Positions 35,918 through 44,492 are shown, numbered from the stretch's first letter. The stretch is 64,000 bases of DNA from Pseudomonas sp. PB120 (GCF_009761815.1 NZ_RWIN01000083.1:16379-80378); one strand, 5' to 3'. Numbers and translations are program-made. Notes: generated by a model not told the origin, from the letters alone.

Positions 35918-36373
35918 ATGGATATCAAAACCCTGCTGCTTGAGCGCGACCTCCATGATGTCCTTTGCCGCTATGCTCGCGCCTGCGACCAACGGGACTG
36001 GGCTGCGCTGGAGGATGTTTTTCTGGAGGAGGCCACCGCCGATTATGGCGGTGTACATCACCTGCAAGGACGCGAGCCTATCCTCGACATGATCCGCATG
36101 CACCTGGAAGGTTGTGGCCCCTCGCAGCACATGCTCGGCAATTTGCTGGTGGACGCGAATGATTCCATGGTCAAGAGCCGGGTGTATGTGCGCGCTGCGC
36201 ATCGCGGTGCCGGCAGCCTTGCGGACAAGACGTACGAAACGCTGGCCGAATATCAGGATCGCTGGGCATTGACGCCAGCCGGCTGGCGTATCGCTCATCG
36301 GCGCATGGACATCAGCCACGAGCAGGGTTCCCGCGAGGTGCTGCGTCCGCTGATAAAGGTGTCCGGAGAATAA
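35918..36373 (+). CDS. NTF2-like (SnoaL-type) protein
   Basis: This 151-residue NTF2-fold protein has ERDLHDVLCRYARACDQRDWAALEDVF, then QHMLGNLLVDAND and a C-terminal WRIAHRRMDISHEQGS. This pattern is shared with small polyketide-cyclase-like and dioxygenase small-subunit-like proteins. It lies 97 bases after another NTF2-fold gene, and the pair may form a heteromer. Catalytic function cannot be assigned. Confidence 0.82.
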   Translation: MDIKTLLLERDLHDVLCRYARACDQRDWAALEDVFLEEATADYGGVHHLQGREPILDMIRMHLEGCGPSQHMLGNLLVDANDSMVKSRVYVRAAHRGAGSLADKTYETLAEYQDRWALTPAGWRIAHRRMDISHEQGSREVLRPLIKVSGE

Positions 36374-36454
36374 CGTTCTGGGTGTTCGGTGCTGACAGAG
36401 CCGTCACCATGGCCTGACGCATCTTGCACAGGCCACGGTCCCTCACGGATGGCC

Positions 36455-36901
36455 CTAGCCAGCGCTGATATTGCCGCAGAAAAGAGGTCGGCTGCCATCT
36501 GCCGGGCTGGTGCGGACGAGCAAGGCATAGTCACCCTTGGTCAGTTCGCTCAGCGCCACCGGTGCTTGTGCCCAATGTTGGGTTCTCGGCGCCATTGATG
36601 GATAGTCGACGCTGTTGGACTGACGGGTCTCGTAGGCCGGTTGTGCGCTCAGATGCTGGCATGAGCCGGCGTAGATGGCGGTATCGAGACGGCTGGGTAA
36701 GGCGAGGTCGTGCGGGACACCACCGACCGTGAGCCAGACGCTGGTTTGATTGCCCACCGGACTGAGGGTTGCTCGAGCGATATGCTGTGCGTTTTGCGGG
36801 GTAGCCATCAGGGGTACATCGACGATGTCGGATCTGCTTGCGCAACCGGTTATCGCCCCTGCCGCCACGACCAACGCCAGCCAAGATGTTCTGTTCATCA
36901 C
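36455..36901 (-). CDS. Predicted lipoprotein of unknown function
   Basis: This 148-residue protein has a lipoprotein signal sequence with lipobox ITGC at Cys20. The mature part is mostly beta-strand-like and holds two further cysteines (YAGSCQHL and PLFCGNISAG) that could form a disulphide in the periplasm. It is monocistronic and convergent with the second NTF2-fold gene. No family recognised. Confidence 0.68.
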   Translation of the reverse strand: MMNRTSWLALVVAAGAITGCASRSDIVDVPLMATPQNAQHIARATLSPVGNQTSVWLTVGGVPHDLALPSRLDTAIYAGSCQHLSAQPAYETRQSNSVDYPSMAPRTQHWAQAPVALSELTKGDYALLVRTSPADGSRPLFCGNISAG

Positions 36902-37004
36902 AGATCTCCTGAAAAGGGTGCGTTGATTTCATTCCCCCTGTGGAGTTTAGTGGTCTGCGAGGCGCATGGGCTTTAACTGATGGGTGGTCATTGAGGACAG
37001 GCGA

Positions 37005-37184
37005 TCAGTGCGATTTCTTCAATCCCTTCAAGCGCACATTCGCCCTTTGCACGGCGGCCATTTTTTCCGGTCGCTTCATACGTTTCCACTTGCGGATGTC
37101 TTCCTTGCTGCGCCCGCAGCTCACACACAGATCGCCGCTCAACTGGCAGACCGAAATGCACGGGTTTTCGATTTCTTTAGCCAT
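37005..37184 (-). CDS. DUF1289-family small Cys-rich protein
   Basis: This 59-residue protein has the DUF1289 cysteine pattern NPCISVCQLSGDLCVSCGRS, then a helical basic tail. The four cysteines suggest a metal site. The start at 37184 is chosen because the family begins MAKEIENPC; a longer frame upstream overlaps the preceding gene. It lies two bases downstream of the 123-residue gene, so they are co-transcribed. Confidence 0.8.
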   Translation of the reverse strand: MAKEIENPCISVCQLSGDLCVSCGRSKEDIRKWKRMKRPEKMAAVQRANVRLKGLKKSH

Positions 37185-37186
37185 GG

Positions 37187-37558
37187 TCAATGGCCCTTGG
37201 TGGCGCGGGATTGCGCGAGGCGCTTCTGCCAGTCGCCACCCTGAGCGCGCTGGCATTCTTCCTCGGAATCGAACAGGACCGTTCGATCGCAAGCCTTAAC
37301 GTCAATGTCTGCTTCGAGCAACGCGGTAGCCGTCAGCTCGAAAATCCGCACTTTCGCGTTGGCCTGGGCAAGCTGTTTGTCGGCCAGCGTTTCAAACACC
37401 CACGTCACCCTCAGCGTTTGAACAAACGCGTCCAAATCCGCGGTGTGGGTGAGCCAAGTGAAACCCTTGATTTCACTTTTTGCGGTCTCGCAAGCATCGG
37501 TCAGCGTTGCAATCAAACGGCGCTCAATGCGCGCCAGTTCACGTTTGCCCAGGGGCAT
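37187..37558 (-). CDS. Conserved hypothetical protein
   Basis: This is a 123-residue cytosolic protein with a basic N-terminal helix (KRELARIERRLIATLTDACETAK) and a segment FTWLTHTADLDAFVQTLRVTWVFET. Similar Pseudomonas proteins are sometimes labelled Fis-family regulators, but I see no helix-turn-helix to justify that. It is co-transcribed with the DUF1289 gene. Confidence 0.65.
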   Translation of the reverse strand: MPLGKRELARIERRLIATLTDACETAKSEIKGFTWLTHTADLDAFVQTLRVTWVFETLADKQLAQANAKVRIFELTATALLEADIDVKACDRTVLFDSEEECQRAQGGDWQKRLAQSRATKGH

Positions 37559-37624
37559 GACGGGTACCTTTGGAGATGAAAAAAATGGCGGACATTTTGC
37601 ACTGGAAACCAGGCAGGGGCGACC

Positions 37625-38323
37625 TCAAATCGAGCGCTGGTTTACCCGGGCGATAAGTTGCTCGGCGGTCTCTTTGCGTTCCGAGTAGCGATCCACCAGA
37701 AATTCCTGGCGGTCGCGCAGCAACAGGGTGAACTTCACCAGTTCTTCCATCACGTCGACCACGCGGTCGTAGAAGGGCGACGGTTTCATCCGGCCGGCTT
37801 CATCGAACTCGGTGAAGGCTTTCGGCACCGAGGATTGATTGGGGATGGTGAACATGCGCATCCAGCGTCCCAAGACCCGCAGCTGATTGACCACGTTGAA
37901 AGACTGCGAGCCACCGCAGACCTGCATCACCGCCAGCGTTTTGCCCTGGGTCGGACGCACGGCGCCCAGTTCCAGCGGGATCCAGTCGATCTGCGCCTTG
38001 AACACGGCCGACATCGCGCCATGCCGTTCCGGCGAACACCAGACCTGGCCTTCGGACCACAGCACCAGATCTCGCAGTTCCTGCACCTTGGGGTGCTCGA
38101 CAGGAGCGTCGTCGGGCAGCGGTAAACCGGACGGATTGAAGATGCGCACTTCGGCACCGAAGTGCTCCAGCAAGCGTGCTGCTTCCTCTACCAACAGACG
38201 GCTGAAAGAGCGTTCGCGGGTCGACCCGTAAAGCAGCAGGATGCGCGGTTTTTGCGGATCCGCAGAAGAGATTTGCACGTCATCGAACAGGGTGGGATCA
38301 AGGTTGGGCAGATGTTCTGACAT
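37625..38323 (-). CDS. arsH: Arsenical resistance flavoprotein ArsH
   Basis: This 232-residue NADPH-dependent FMN reductase has the flavodoxin-like motif [19 protein letters not shown] and the ArsH-specific blocks [26 protein letters not shown] and [25 protein letters not shown]. ArsH oxidises trivalent organoarsenicals. It is the last gene of the arsR-arsC-arsH operon, nine bases after arsC. Confidence 0.94.
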   Translation of the reverse strand: MSEHLPNLDPTLFDDVQISSADPQKPRILLLYGSTRERSFSRLLVEEAARLLEHFGAEVRIFNPSGLPLPDDAPVEHPKVQELRDLVLWSEGQVWCSPERHGAMSAVFKAQIDWIPLELGAVRPTQGKTLAVMQVCGGSQSFNVVNQLRVLGRWMRMFTIPNQSSVPKAFTEFDEAGRMKPSPFYDRVVDVMEELVKFTLLLRDRQEFLVDRYSERKETAEQLIARVNQRSI

Positions 38324-38332
38324 AGTGACTCC

Positions 38333-38803
38333 TTAAAGCGTGCCGATTCGATCGAGCTCATGTTTGAGTTCATGGCGATCGAGGCCGGCAAAGGGCAGTT
38401 CGAGGAAGGCTGTGCAGCGTTGCTCGATGCGCGCTAACGTGGCGCGGAAGGCGGCATCGATCACCGCGTCGTCACCGTTCACGTCGGATGGATCTTCCAG
38501 GCCCCAATGGGCTTTCAGCGCCGGACCGAAGTACACCGGGCAGGTTTCACCGGCGGCCTTGTCGCACACAGTGATGACGATGTCCGGCGGGTTGTGTTCG
38601 AAGGCGTCATTGCCCTTGCTGGACAAGCCGTCAATGGAAATTCCGGCCTGTTGCAGCGTCACCAGACTGCGAGGAAGAACCTGGCCCTTGGGAAAACTGC
38701 CGGCGCTCACCGCTTCGAATCCGCTCGGTGCCAGGTGATTGAACACGGCTTCGGACAGGATGCTGCGGCAGCTGTTGGCTGTGCACATGAACAGGACACG
38801 CAT
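38333..38803 (-). CDS. arsC: Arsenate reductase, low-molecular-weight phosphatase type
   Basis: This 156-residue protein has the phosphate-binding loop CTANSCRS (C7 to R13) and redox cysteines C80 and C88 in VCDKAAGETCPV, as in thioredoxin-coupled ArsC. It reduces arsenate to arsenite. The start at 38803 (MRVLFMCTAN) matches the family, and AAGGAG precedes it. It lies 38 bases after arsR. An exporter gene would be expected next to it but is absent here. Confidence 0.94.
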   Translation of the reverse strand: MRVLFMCTANSCRSILSEAVFNHLAPSGFEAVSAGSFPKGQVLPRSLVTLQQAGISIDGLSSKGNDAFEHNPPDIVITVCDKAAGETCPVYFGPALKAHWGLEDPSDVNGDDAVIDAAFRATLARIEQRCTAFLELPFAGLDRHELKHELDRIGTL

Positions 38804-38841
38804 GAATGGCTCCTTTCGCCTGGGGTGGATTCGATCAGGTT

Positions 38842-39189
38842 TCAGCAGCACGCCGCATCACGAACGGGGCGGCCATCCATGTTCTGCAGGCGCGACGCGT
38901 TGTGTTGAAGCCAGTCTGAATTGGCCTTGGACGTGACCTGGAGGATCTCGTGCACCCAATCGGGCAGGTCTGGATTGAGCCGGTAATAGACCCATTGGCC
39001 CTGACGACGATCCAGCAGCAGGCCACTGCTGCGCAATTGAGCGAGGTGGCGGCTGATCTTCGGCTGACTGTCGTCCAGCGCGCACATCAGCTCGCAGACG
39101 CACAGCTCACCCTGGCTGGCAATCAGCAGGGTGGCGCGAGCGCGGGTCTCGTCTGCCAGACTCTTGAATACGTCGGGAGGTGTGATCAT
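38842..39189 (-). CDS. arsR: Arsenic-responsive repressor ArsR
   Basis: This is a 115-residue winged-helix ArsR/SmtB protein. The As(III) site is in the helix ELCVCELM (C30, C32, with C36 nearby), DNA recognition lies in QPKISRHLAQLRSSGLL, and WVYYRLNP forms the wing. It ends in two cysteines. It releases DNA on binding arsenite or antimonite and starts the arsR-arsC-arsH operon. An operator-like dyad lies just upstream. Confidence 0.95.
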   Translation of the reverse strand: MITPPDVFKSLADETRARATLLIASQGELCVCELMCALDDSQPKISRHLAQLRSSGLLLDRRQGQWVYYRLNPDLPDWVHEILQVTSKANSDWLQHNASRLQNMDGRPVRDAACC

Positions 39190-39201
39190 CGGCAGCTCTT
39201 C

Positions 39202-39237
39202 ACATATGGAAAAACGAATATACGTATTTCCATATGT
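39202..39237 (-). promoter_or_regulatory. ars operator/promoter region
   Basis: A perfect 11-base inverted repeat (ACATATGGAAA / TTTCCATATGT) encloses AT-rich CGAATATACGTA, 13 bases upstream of the arsR start. Position and symmetry fit an ArsR-dimer operator overlapping the promoter. Confidence 0.7.
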
Positions 39238-39283
39238 TTAGAGCAAGCAAAGAATCAGATGATCACCTTGTGGCTGCCTTCGC

Positions 39284-40477
39284 CTACACCCATTTGAATT
39301 GCGCGGGGAATCTCGCGACAAAACGGGTTCCCGCTTCTATCGTCGAGGAAACACTCAAGGTTCCATTGTGAGCCGTCGCGATCTGTGACGCGATGTAGAG
39401 TCCCAGCCCGAGGCCTTCACCGCGTTGTCCGGCTTCGGATCGGGAGAACGGCTCGAACAGCAGCGGCATCAATTGCGCCGGAATCGGCGTGCCCTGATTG
39501 GTCAGCGACAGCACAATTTCGTCGTTCTCTGAGTAAGCCCTCAGGATGATCGGCGCTGTGGTCGAGCCATGGGTGACCGCGTTTCCAAGCAGGTTTGAAA
39601 GCAACTGGCTGATGCGCAACGCGTCGCAATAGACGCCGCCGGGCACGCCCAGCGAGCTGATGAACGTGACGTGCGGGTGGGACGCCTGGACTTCTTCAAG
39701 GGTCATTTGCAGCGTGTGCTGCAGATCGTCCACCAGCTTGCGCTGCACCGGAATGCCGCCTCCCAGCCGCCCCCGTGCAAAGTCCAGGATGTTTTCGATC
39801 AGCACGCCCATGCGAATCGAGCTGTTGCGGATCGCCGAAATCAGATTGAGGGAGCGTTTGTCGTGTGTCTTGGTTTCCAGCAAATCGGCGCTCATGCGGA
39901 TGGCGCTCAGCGGTGTCCGTAGGTCGTGCCCCAGTACGGCGATGAACTGCTCGCGCAACCGGCCAAGTTCATTGGCGGTTTTCAGCTCGGCTTTTGTGGC
40001 GTGCAGGTGCTCCTGGGTATCTAGGCTCATCGCAATCAGTTGGGCGAATAGGGTGAGCGTTTGCGCAATGGCGGGCTCATCAAGGTTCGCCGGGACTGAA
40101 TCGATGGCGCAGAGCGTTCCGAAGAATTCGCCATTGGCTTTGACGATGGGAATCGAGATGTAGCTTTCCAGCCCGTAGGTCTTGGGCGTGTGGTGAAGCG
40201 AAAAGATGGGGTGTGCGCTGGCGTGGCCGAAAATGACCGGCTTTTTGTGTTGCCGGATTTCATGGCAAATGGTCGATTCGAGCACCAGTTCACCGCCGGG
40301 TTTGAGCCCGAAATCGATGGAGTCATCGACCGCGCACGCCACCCAGTTCTTTTCGGTGACTCGGGCAACCGCAGCGAAGCGCATGCCGGTCAGATGTTTA
40401 ACCATACTCAAGATCACGGGCACCGCGTCTATGCTGCGGATAGCGTCGAGGTCGAGTGAAAAATCCGGGTTGGTCAT
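39284..40477 (-). CDS. GAF-domain sensor histidine kinase
   Basis: This is a 397-residue soluble kinase. A GAF domain at about residues 15-155 (ESYISIPIVKANGEFFGTLCAID) precedes a HisKA helix with phospho-acceptor H184 (GHDLRTPLSAIR) and a HATPase domain (LLGNAVTHG, GEGLGLGLYIASQIA). There is no transmembrane segment and no phytochrome chromophore cysteine. No response regulator is adjacent, so it is an orphan. The signal may be a small molecule or redox cue. Confidence 0.88.
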   Translation of the reverse strand: MTNPDFSLDLDAIRSIDAVPVILSMVKHLTGMRFAAVARVTEKNWVACAVDDSIDFGLKPGGELVLESTICHEIRQHKKPVIFGHASAHPIFSLHHTPKTYGLESYISIPIVKANGEFFGTLCAIDSVPANLDEPAIAQTLTLFAQLIAMSLDTQEHLHATKAELKTANELGRLREQFIAVLGHDLRTPLSAIRMSADLLETKTHDKRSLNLISAIRNSSIRMGVLIENILDFARGRLGGGIPVQRKLVDDLQHTLQMTLEEVQASHPHVTFISSLGVPGGVYCDALRISQLLSNLLGNAVTHGSTTAPIILRAYSENDEIVLSLTNQGTPIPAQLMPLLFEPFSRSEAGQRGEGLGLGLYIASQIATAHNGTLSVSSTIEAGTRFVARFPAQFKWV

Positions 40478-40574
40478 GGTTTGGCGCTTCGAAATGATGT
40501 GCTCGGAGACTATCCGTTATCTGGCGTCCTGACGAATCGGGATAAGGTCCATCGGTCACATTTGTGGAGGATTC

Positions 40575-41171
40575 ATGCCGTCCATCACCACGCGCCTGGT
40601 GGCGCTGTTTGCGCTTTGCCTCATTCTTGCGAAGCCGGCACAGTCCGACGCCTGCCCGGCAGGGGAGAAACAGGTGTGTCTGGACAGTTGCATCTGCCTG
40701 CCGGATCTGGGGCAGGTGCTGGGGCCGATGTCTGATGGCATCTACCAGGTCGCCGCGCCTGCGCTGGCGTTGTGGCTGACCCAGGGGCGCGATGAAGCCG
40801 CGATCGCCGGCACCCAACCGATTCCTGCGCACATCCGCGAGCAACTGCTGCGCTGGTACGAGCCCGCCATTCTTGATTTAGTGCGCTACAAAGTCAGCGA
40901 CAGCACCCAGTTCAGCGCCGCCACGGCGATGCTGCAAAACCCCGACGTCGGCGCCGTGACGCTGATCGACGTCATCCTCTTCCGGGACCCTCAGGCCGCC
41001 GAACAGGACGTCGCGCTCTGGGCGCACGAACTCAAGCATGTGCAGCAGTATCAGGAATGGGGCGTGGACGAATTTGCCCAGCGGTACACACAGGATTTCA
41101 ACGCGGTGGAGGCACCGGCGTATGCCATTCAGGCTGAGGTGAGACGATCGGTGCGGGAGGCGGCGAACTGA
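40575..41171 (+). CDS. Secreted DUF4157-like HExxH protein
   Basis: This 198-residue protein has a signal peptide (cleavage near AQS-DA, about residue 24) and a Cys-rich start (DACPAGEKQVCLDSCICLP). A DUF4157-like zinc site follows: WAHELKHVQQYQEWGVDEFA (H151, E152, H155) with a later Glu in FNAVEAPAYAIQAE. GGAGG precedes the ATG. Such domains are putative metallopeptidases, sometimes in toxin or contractile-injection loci; none is nearby. It is monocistronic with a hairpin after it. Confidence 0.72.
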   Translation: MPSITTRLVALFALCLILAKPAQSDACPAGEKQVCLDSCICLPDLGQVLGPMSDGIYQVAAPALALWLTQGRDEAAIAGTQPIPAHIREQLLRWYEPAILDLVRYKVSDSTQFSAATAMLQNPDVGAVTLIDVILFRDPQAAEQDVALWAHELKHVQQYQEWGVDEFAQRYTQDFNAVEAPAYAIQAEVRRSVREAAN

Positions 41172-41203
41172 AGCGGATGGCGAAAGCACCGGTGCCATCC
41201 GCT
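41172..41203. terminator. Hairpin between convergent genes
   Basis: The inverted repeat AGCGGATGGC (41172-41181) / GCCATCCGCT (41194-41203) lies directly after the HExxH gene stop and before the convergent SDR stop. The T-tract is weak. Confidence 0.6.
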
Positions 41204-41213
41204 CCCGTTATGA

Positions 41214-42002
41214 TTATTGGCTGGAGCGAATGGCGCCGCCATCGAGTAACAGGTTCTGCCCCGTCAGGTAGCCGGCATGGCTGCTGCAAACGAAGGCACA
41301 CAGCGCACCGAACTCCTCGGGTGAACCGAAGCGTTTGGCAGGAATTTCACTACGGCATTCGTCCAGAAATGCCTCGCTGTCTTGCCCCATCTCTTCGGCC
41401 GCAGCGACCAGGTTGCCACGCAGTCGATCCGTATCGAAAGAGCCGGGTTGCAGGTTGTTGATCGTGACATTGCGACTGGCGATGTTGTCTTGCCGGGCGA
41501 GCCCGGCGATGAATCCTGTCAAGCCGCTGCGTGCGCCATTGGACAGGCCCAGGCTTTCGATGGGCGACTTCACGGCACTCGAGGTGATGTTGATGATCCG
41601 TCCGAATCCGCGTGCGGCCATGCCGTCGACGGTGGCCTTGATCAGTTCGATCGGGGTCAGCATGTTGGCGTCCAGCGCCTTGAGCCAGGCGTCGCGATTC
41701 CATTCACGGAAATCCCCGGGAGGAGGGCCGCCAGCGTTGTTGATCAGAATATCGAAATGCTCATGGGCGCTGAGCGCTGCTGCCCGACCCTCGGCCGTCG
41801 AAATATCTCCGGCGACGGCGATGACCGTCACTTCATGATTGATCGCCCTAAGTTGACGGGCTGTTTCATTCAGCGTTGCTTCGCCCCGCGCGGTAATCAC
41901 CACGTTCACGCCTTCCTGGACGAGTGCCTGTGCGCAGGCTTTGCCCAGGCCTTTGCTGGCGGCGCAGACCAGCGCCCAGCGTCCTGCTATTCCGAGATTC
42001 AT
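41214..42002 (-). CDS. Short-chain dehydrogenase-like protein with altered catalytic motif
   Basis: This 262-residue SDR-fold protein has a cofactor loop CAASKGLGKA, an INNAG motif and Ser141/142 in NITSSAV. The canonical YxxxK is replaced by S154-NGA-R158 (LGLSNGARSGLTGF). This variation defines a known subgroup labelled FabG-like or 3-oxoacyl-ACP reductase-like without proof. It is the last gene of a five-gene operon with an ABC transporter, a 2OG-Fe oxygenase and a TIM-barrel isomerase. Its chemistry may differ from normal SDRs. Confidence 0.85.
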   Translation of the reverse strand: MNLGIAGRWALVCAASKGLGKACAQALVQEGVNVVITARGEATLNETARQLRAINHEVTVIAVAGDISTAEGRAAALSAHEHFDILINNAGGPPPGDFREWNRDAWLKALDANMLTPIELIKATVDGMAARGFGRIINITSSAVKSPIESLGLSNGARSGLTGFIAGLARQDNIASRNVTINNLQPGSFDTDRLRGNLVAAAEEMGQDSEAFLDECRSEIPAKRFGSPEEFGALCAFVCSSHAGYLTGQNLLLDGGAIRSSQ

Positions 42003-42039
42003 GGGTGTTTTCCTGAAAGAAGAGGGCTCAAAGAAAGAA

Positions 42040-43587
42040 TCATGCGTGGTCCACCGTGGCCGACAGGTTTGGCGAACGGGCCCCGATGCCCATAAAACGT
42101 CGTACTCGCTCACCTTCGGCATCGCACCGTATGGTTTCCGGGGCGGCATCGAGTTGGATATTACCGTTCTCCATGAAGATTACCCGGTCGGAGATCGACA
42201 TCGCAAAGTCCATCTCGTGGGTCACGATCAGCATGGTCATGCCTTCCTTCGCCAGGTCGCGGATGACGTTGAGCACGTCGTTGACCAGTTCCGGGTCGAG
42301 GGCCGAGGTCGGCTCGTCGAACAGCATGATTTGTGGCTCCATCGCCAGGGCCCGGGCGATGGCCACGCGTTGTTGCTGCCCGCCGGAGAGCTGGTGCGGG
42401 TACTTGTGCGCGTGGGCCAGCAGGCCAACCTTGTCCAGAAGCGCATACGCACGATGCTCACTCAATTCGCCCGGCTGGCCGTGGTAACGCGGTGCCAGGG
42501 TGACGTTGTCGAGAATGGTTCTGTGCGGGAACAGGTTGAAGTTCTGGAACACCATGCCGATGTGCCGCACGCCTTTGCGCAGGCGAGGGCTGTTGGGTTT
42601 GTCCGACGATTCGATGAAGGGTTCGCCGAACAACAGGATGTCGCCGGTATCGATGCTTTCCAGGCCATTGACCGTGCGAATCAGCGACGTTTTGCCAGAG
42701 CCCGATGGCCCGATGATCGATACCACCTGGCCGTATTCGACCGTCAGGTCGATGCCCAGCAGCACCTTATGCGTGCCGTAGCTTTTCTGAATGTTCTTCA
42801 GTTGCAGGATCGGCGTTGTGTTGTTGCCGGCGGCTTTGCGCGCCGTGTCGGGCAACGCTTCGGCGCTGGCCTTGAACTGGGCGATGGTCGCCGCGTCGAG
42901 GGTGTGCGGCTTGCGGAAGTTCAGGTCCAGGTAGCGCTCCAGGCGCTGCAGGAAAAAGCCGAAAACGGTGACGATCAACACGTAATAGACGCCGACGGCC
43001 GCCAGGGTTTCCATGACCAGAAAGTTGGTGGCGTAGAGGCGTTGGCCGACCGTGAGGATTTCGGTCAGGGAGATGACCGAGACCAGCGATGTGAGCTTGA
43101 CCACGGTGATGTATTCATTGATCAGCGTGGGCAGCGAAATACGGAAAGCCTGTGGGATCACGATCAGGCGTTGCATGCCGAACAGGCCGACACCCAGTGC
43201 GCGCCCGGCTTCCTTTTGGCCCTTGGCCACGGAAATCAGGCCACCCCGATGGATTTCCGCCATGTACGCCGCTTCGGTGACCACCAGGGCCAGCAAGCCG
43301 GAGTAGAAGGGGTTGGACAGAATCGGCCCGCTGCCGGGAAACAATTGCGGCAGGTTGTAGACGAACACCACCAGCACCAGCAACGGGATGCTGCGGAAAA
43401 ACCAGATGTAGACGGCGGCGGGAATGCGCAGGAAAGGCGATTGGGACAGCTTGGCCGAGGCCAGGACAAAACCCAGCAGCATGCCGATGAACCAGGCCAG
43501 GGCACTGAGCTGGATGACCGTGACGCAGGCATGCCAGAAGTCAGGCAGGGAGAACAGCGAGAAGAAATACGACCAATCGAATGGCAT
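42040..43587 (-). CDS. Fused amino-acid-type ABC transporter permease and ATPase
   Basis: This 515-residue protein joins a HisM-type permease (residues 1-225, several helices, EAA loop EAGRALGVGLFGMQRLIVIP) to an ABC ATPase (from about 258). The ATPase has Walker A GPSGSGKT (293-300), signature LSGGQQQ (400-406) and Walker B IMLFDEPTSALD. Polar amino acid transporters usually encode these separately. The start is ATG 43587 with GAGGTG upstream. It works with the binding protein encoded 65 bases upstream, probably as a homodimer. Confidence 0.92.
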   Translation of the reverse strand: MPFDWSYFFSLFSLPDFWHACVTVIQLSALAWFIGMLLGFVLASAKLSQSPFLRIPAAVYIWFFRSIPLLVLVVFVYNLPQLFPGSGPILSNPFYSGLLALVVTEAAYMAEIHRGGLISVAKGQKEAGRALGVGLFGMQRLIVIPQAFRISLPTLINEYITVVKLTSLVSVISLTEILTVGQRLYATNFLVMETLAAVGVYYVLIVTVFGFFLQRLERYLDLNFRKPHTLDAATIAQFKASAEALPDTARKAAGNNTTPILQLKNIQKSYGTHKVLLGIDLTVEYGQVVSIIGPSGSGKTSLIRTVNGLESIDTGDILLFGEPFIESSDKPNSPRLRKGVRHIGMVFQNFNLFPHRTILDNVTLAPRYHGQPGELSEHRAYALLDKVGLLAHAHKYPHQLSGGQQQRVAIARALAMEPQIMLFDEPTSALDPELVNDVLNVIRDLAKEGMTMLIVTHEMDFAMSISDRVIFMENGNIQLDAAPETIRCDAEGERVRRFMGIGARSPNLSATVDHA

Positions 43588-43600
43588 AGGGCACCTCAAT

Positions 43601-43626
43601 CTGCCGCCCCCGTGCAGGGGCGACAG
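43601..43626 (-). terminator. Intra-operon hairpin between binding-protein and permease genes
   Basis: A GC-rich inverted repeat (CGCCCC / GGGGCG, extended by CTG / CAG) sits between the binding-protein stop and the fused transporter start. Such hairpins often stabilise or attenuate transcripts so that the binding protein is made in excess. Confidence 0.55.
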
Positions 43627-43651
43627 ATGACCAGACTACAAGGACAGGTTC

Positions 43652-44446
43652 TTACTGGGCGGTCGGTTCTTCCAGGCCGTACTTCTTAAGGATAGCGGCG
43701 TATTCACCGCTCTTTTTCGTCTCTTCGAAGGCTTTTTGCACGGCCTGGAAGGTTTCGTCATTCCCTTTCTTGACGAAGATGCCCAGGGTTTGCTGATAGA
43801 TCGGGTGCTCGGTGGTGATCACCACGCGGCCATTGGTCTTTTCCGCGATCATTTTGGCGGCGCCGGCAATTTCAACCTGGGCCTGAATGTTCCTGGACAG
43901 CAGGGCCTGGGTCACTTCGGGTGCCGAAGGGTACTCGCTGACGGTAATGGCGCCTTTGTTGTTCGGCACGCAGTACTCATCGGACAGCTTCCTGAATTCC
44001 TTGACCCAGGTCGTGCCCTGTTCCAGGCCCAGCTTCAAACCGCACAGGTCCTCAGGGGTTTTCGCATTGATCTCGCTGCCCTTGGGCACCATGACCGCCG
44101 CGCCGGTGTTGGCGTAGGGAATGGTCTGGGCTTGAGTCTGGCGCTCCGGCGTGATGTACATGCCGGAGATGATCGTGTCGTACTTGCCGGAGTTCAGGCC
44201 CAGGATCAGGCTCGGGAACTTGGTGTCGACGAACTCCACCTTGGCGTTCATGTGCTTGGCCAGTGCCGTGGCCAATTCCGGGTCCGAGCCCACCACGTTC
44301 TTGTCCTTGTCATAGGACTCGAAAGGCGGGTAAGTGATTTCCATGCCGACCTTGAACGTGTCTGCTGCGGCCATGCTCGCCGAGGCACCCAACATACCGG
44401 CTGCCAATACAGCCAGGCTCAACAGGTTCTTTTTATTGTTTTTCAT
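43652..44446 (-). CDS. Periplasmic amino-acid-type ABC transporter binding protein
   Basis: This 264-residue protein has a signal peptide (cleavage near SMA-AA, about residue 27) and the family-3 solute-binding fold: FKVGMEITYPPFESYD, GLNSGKYDTIISGMYITPERQ and LGLEQGTTWVKEF. It delivers a polar amino acid or similar amine to the fused permease/ATPase encoded downstream. The neighbouring 2OG-Fe oxygenase and isomerase genes suggest an unusual ligand. Confidence 0.9.
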   Translation of the reverse strand: MKNNKKNLLSLAVLAAGMLGASASMAAADTFKVGMEITYPPFESYDKDKNVVGSDPELATALAKHMNAKVEFVDTKFPSLILGLNSGKYDTIISGMYITPERQTQAQTIPYANTGAAVMVPKGSEINAKTPEDLCGLKLGLEQGTTWVKEFRKLSDEYCVPNNKGAITVSEYPSAPEVTQALLSRNIQAQVEIAGAAKMIAEKTNGRVVITTEHPIYQQTLGIFVKKGNDETFQAVQKAFEETKKSGEYAAILKKYGLEEPTAQ

Positions 44447-44492
44447 TCGTTACAGACTCCGGCGTAGGTGAGGGTATTGCTGAAAACTTCAA

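Noticed and set aside
37187..37558. Fis-family regulator label for the 123-residue protein
   Set aside because: No Fis-type C-terminal helix-turn-helix is visible; the label in databases appears to be carried over without support.
41941..43689. Long forward open frame over the ABC transporter
   Set aside because: It is antisense to a fused permease-ATPase with intact Walker motifs.
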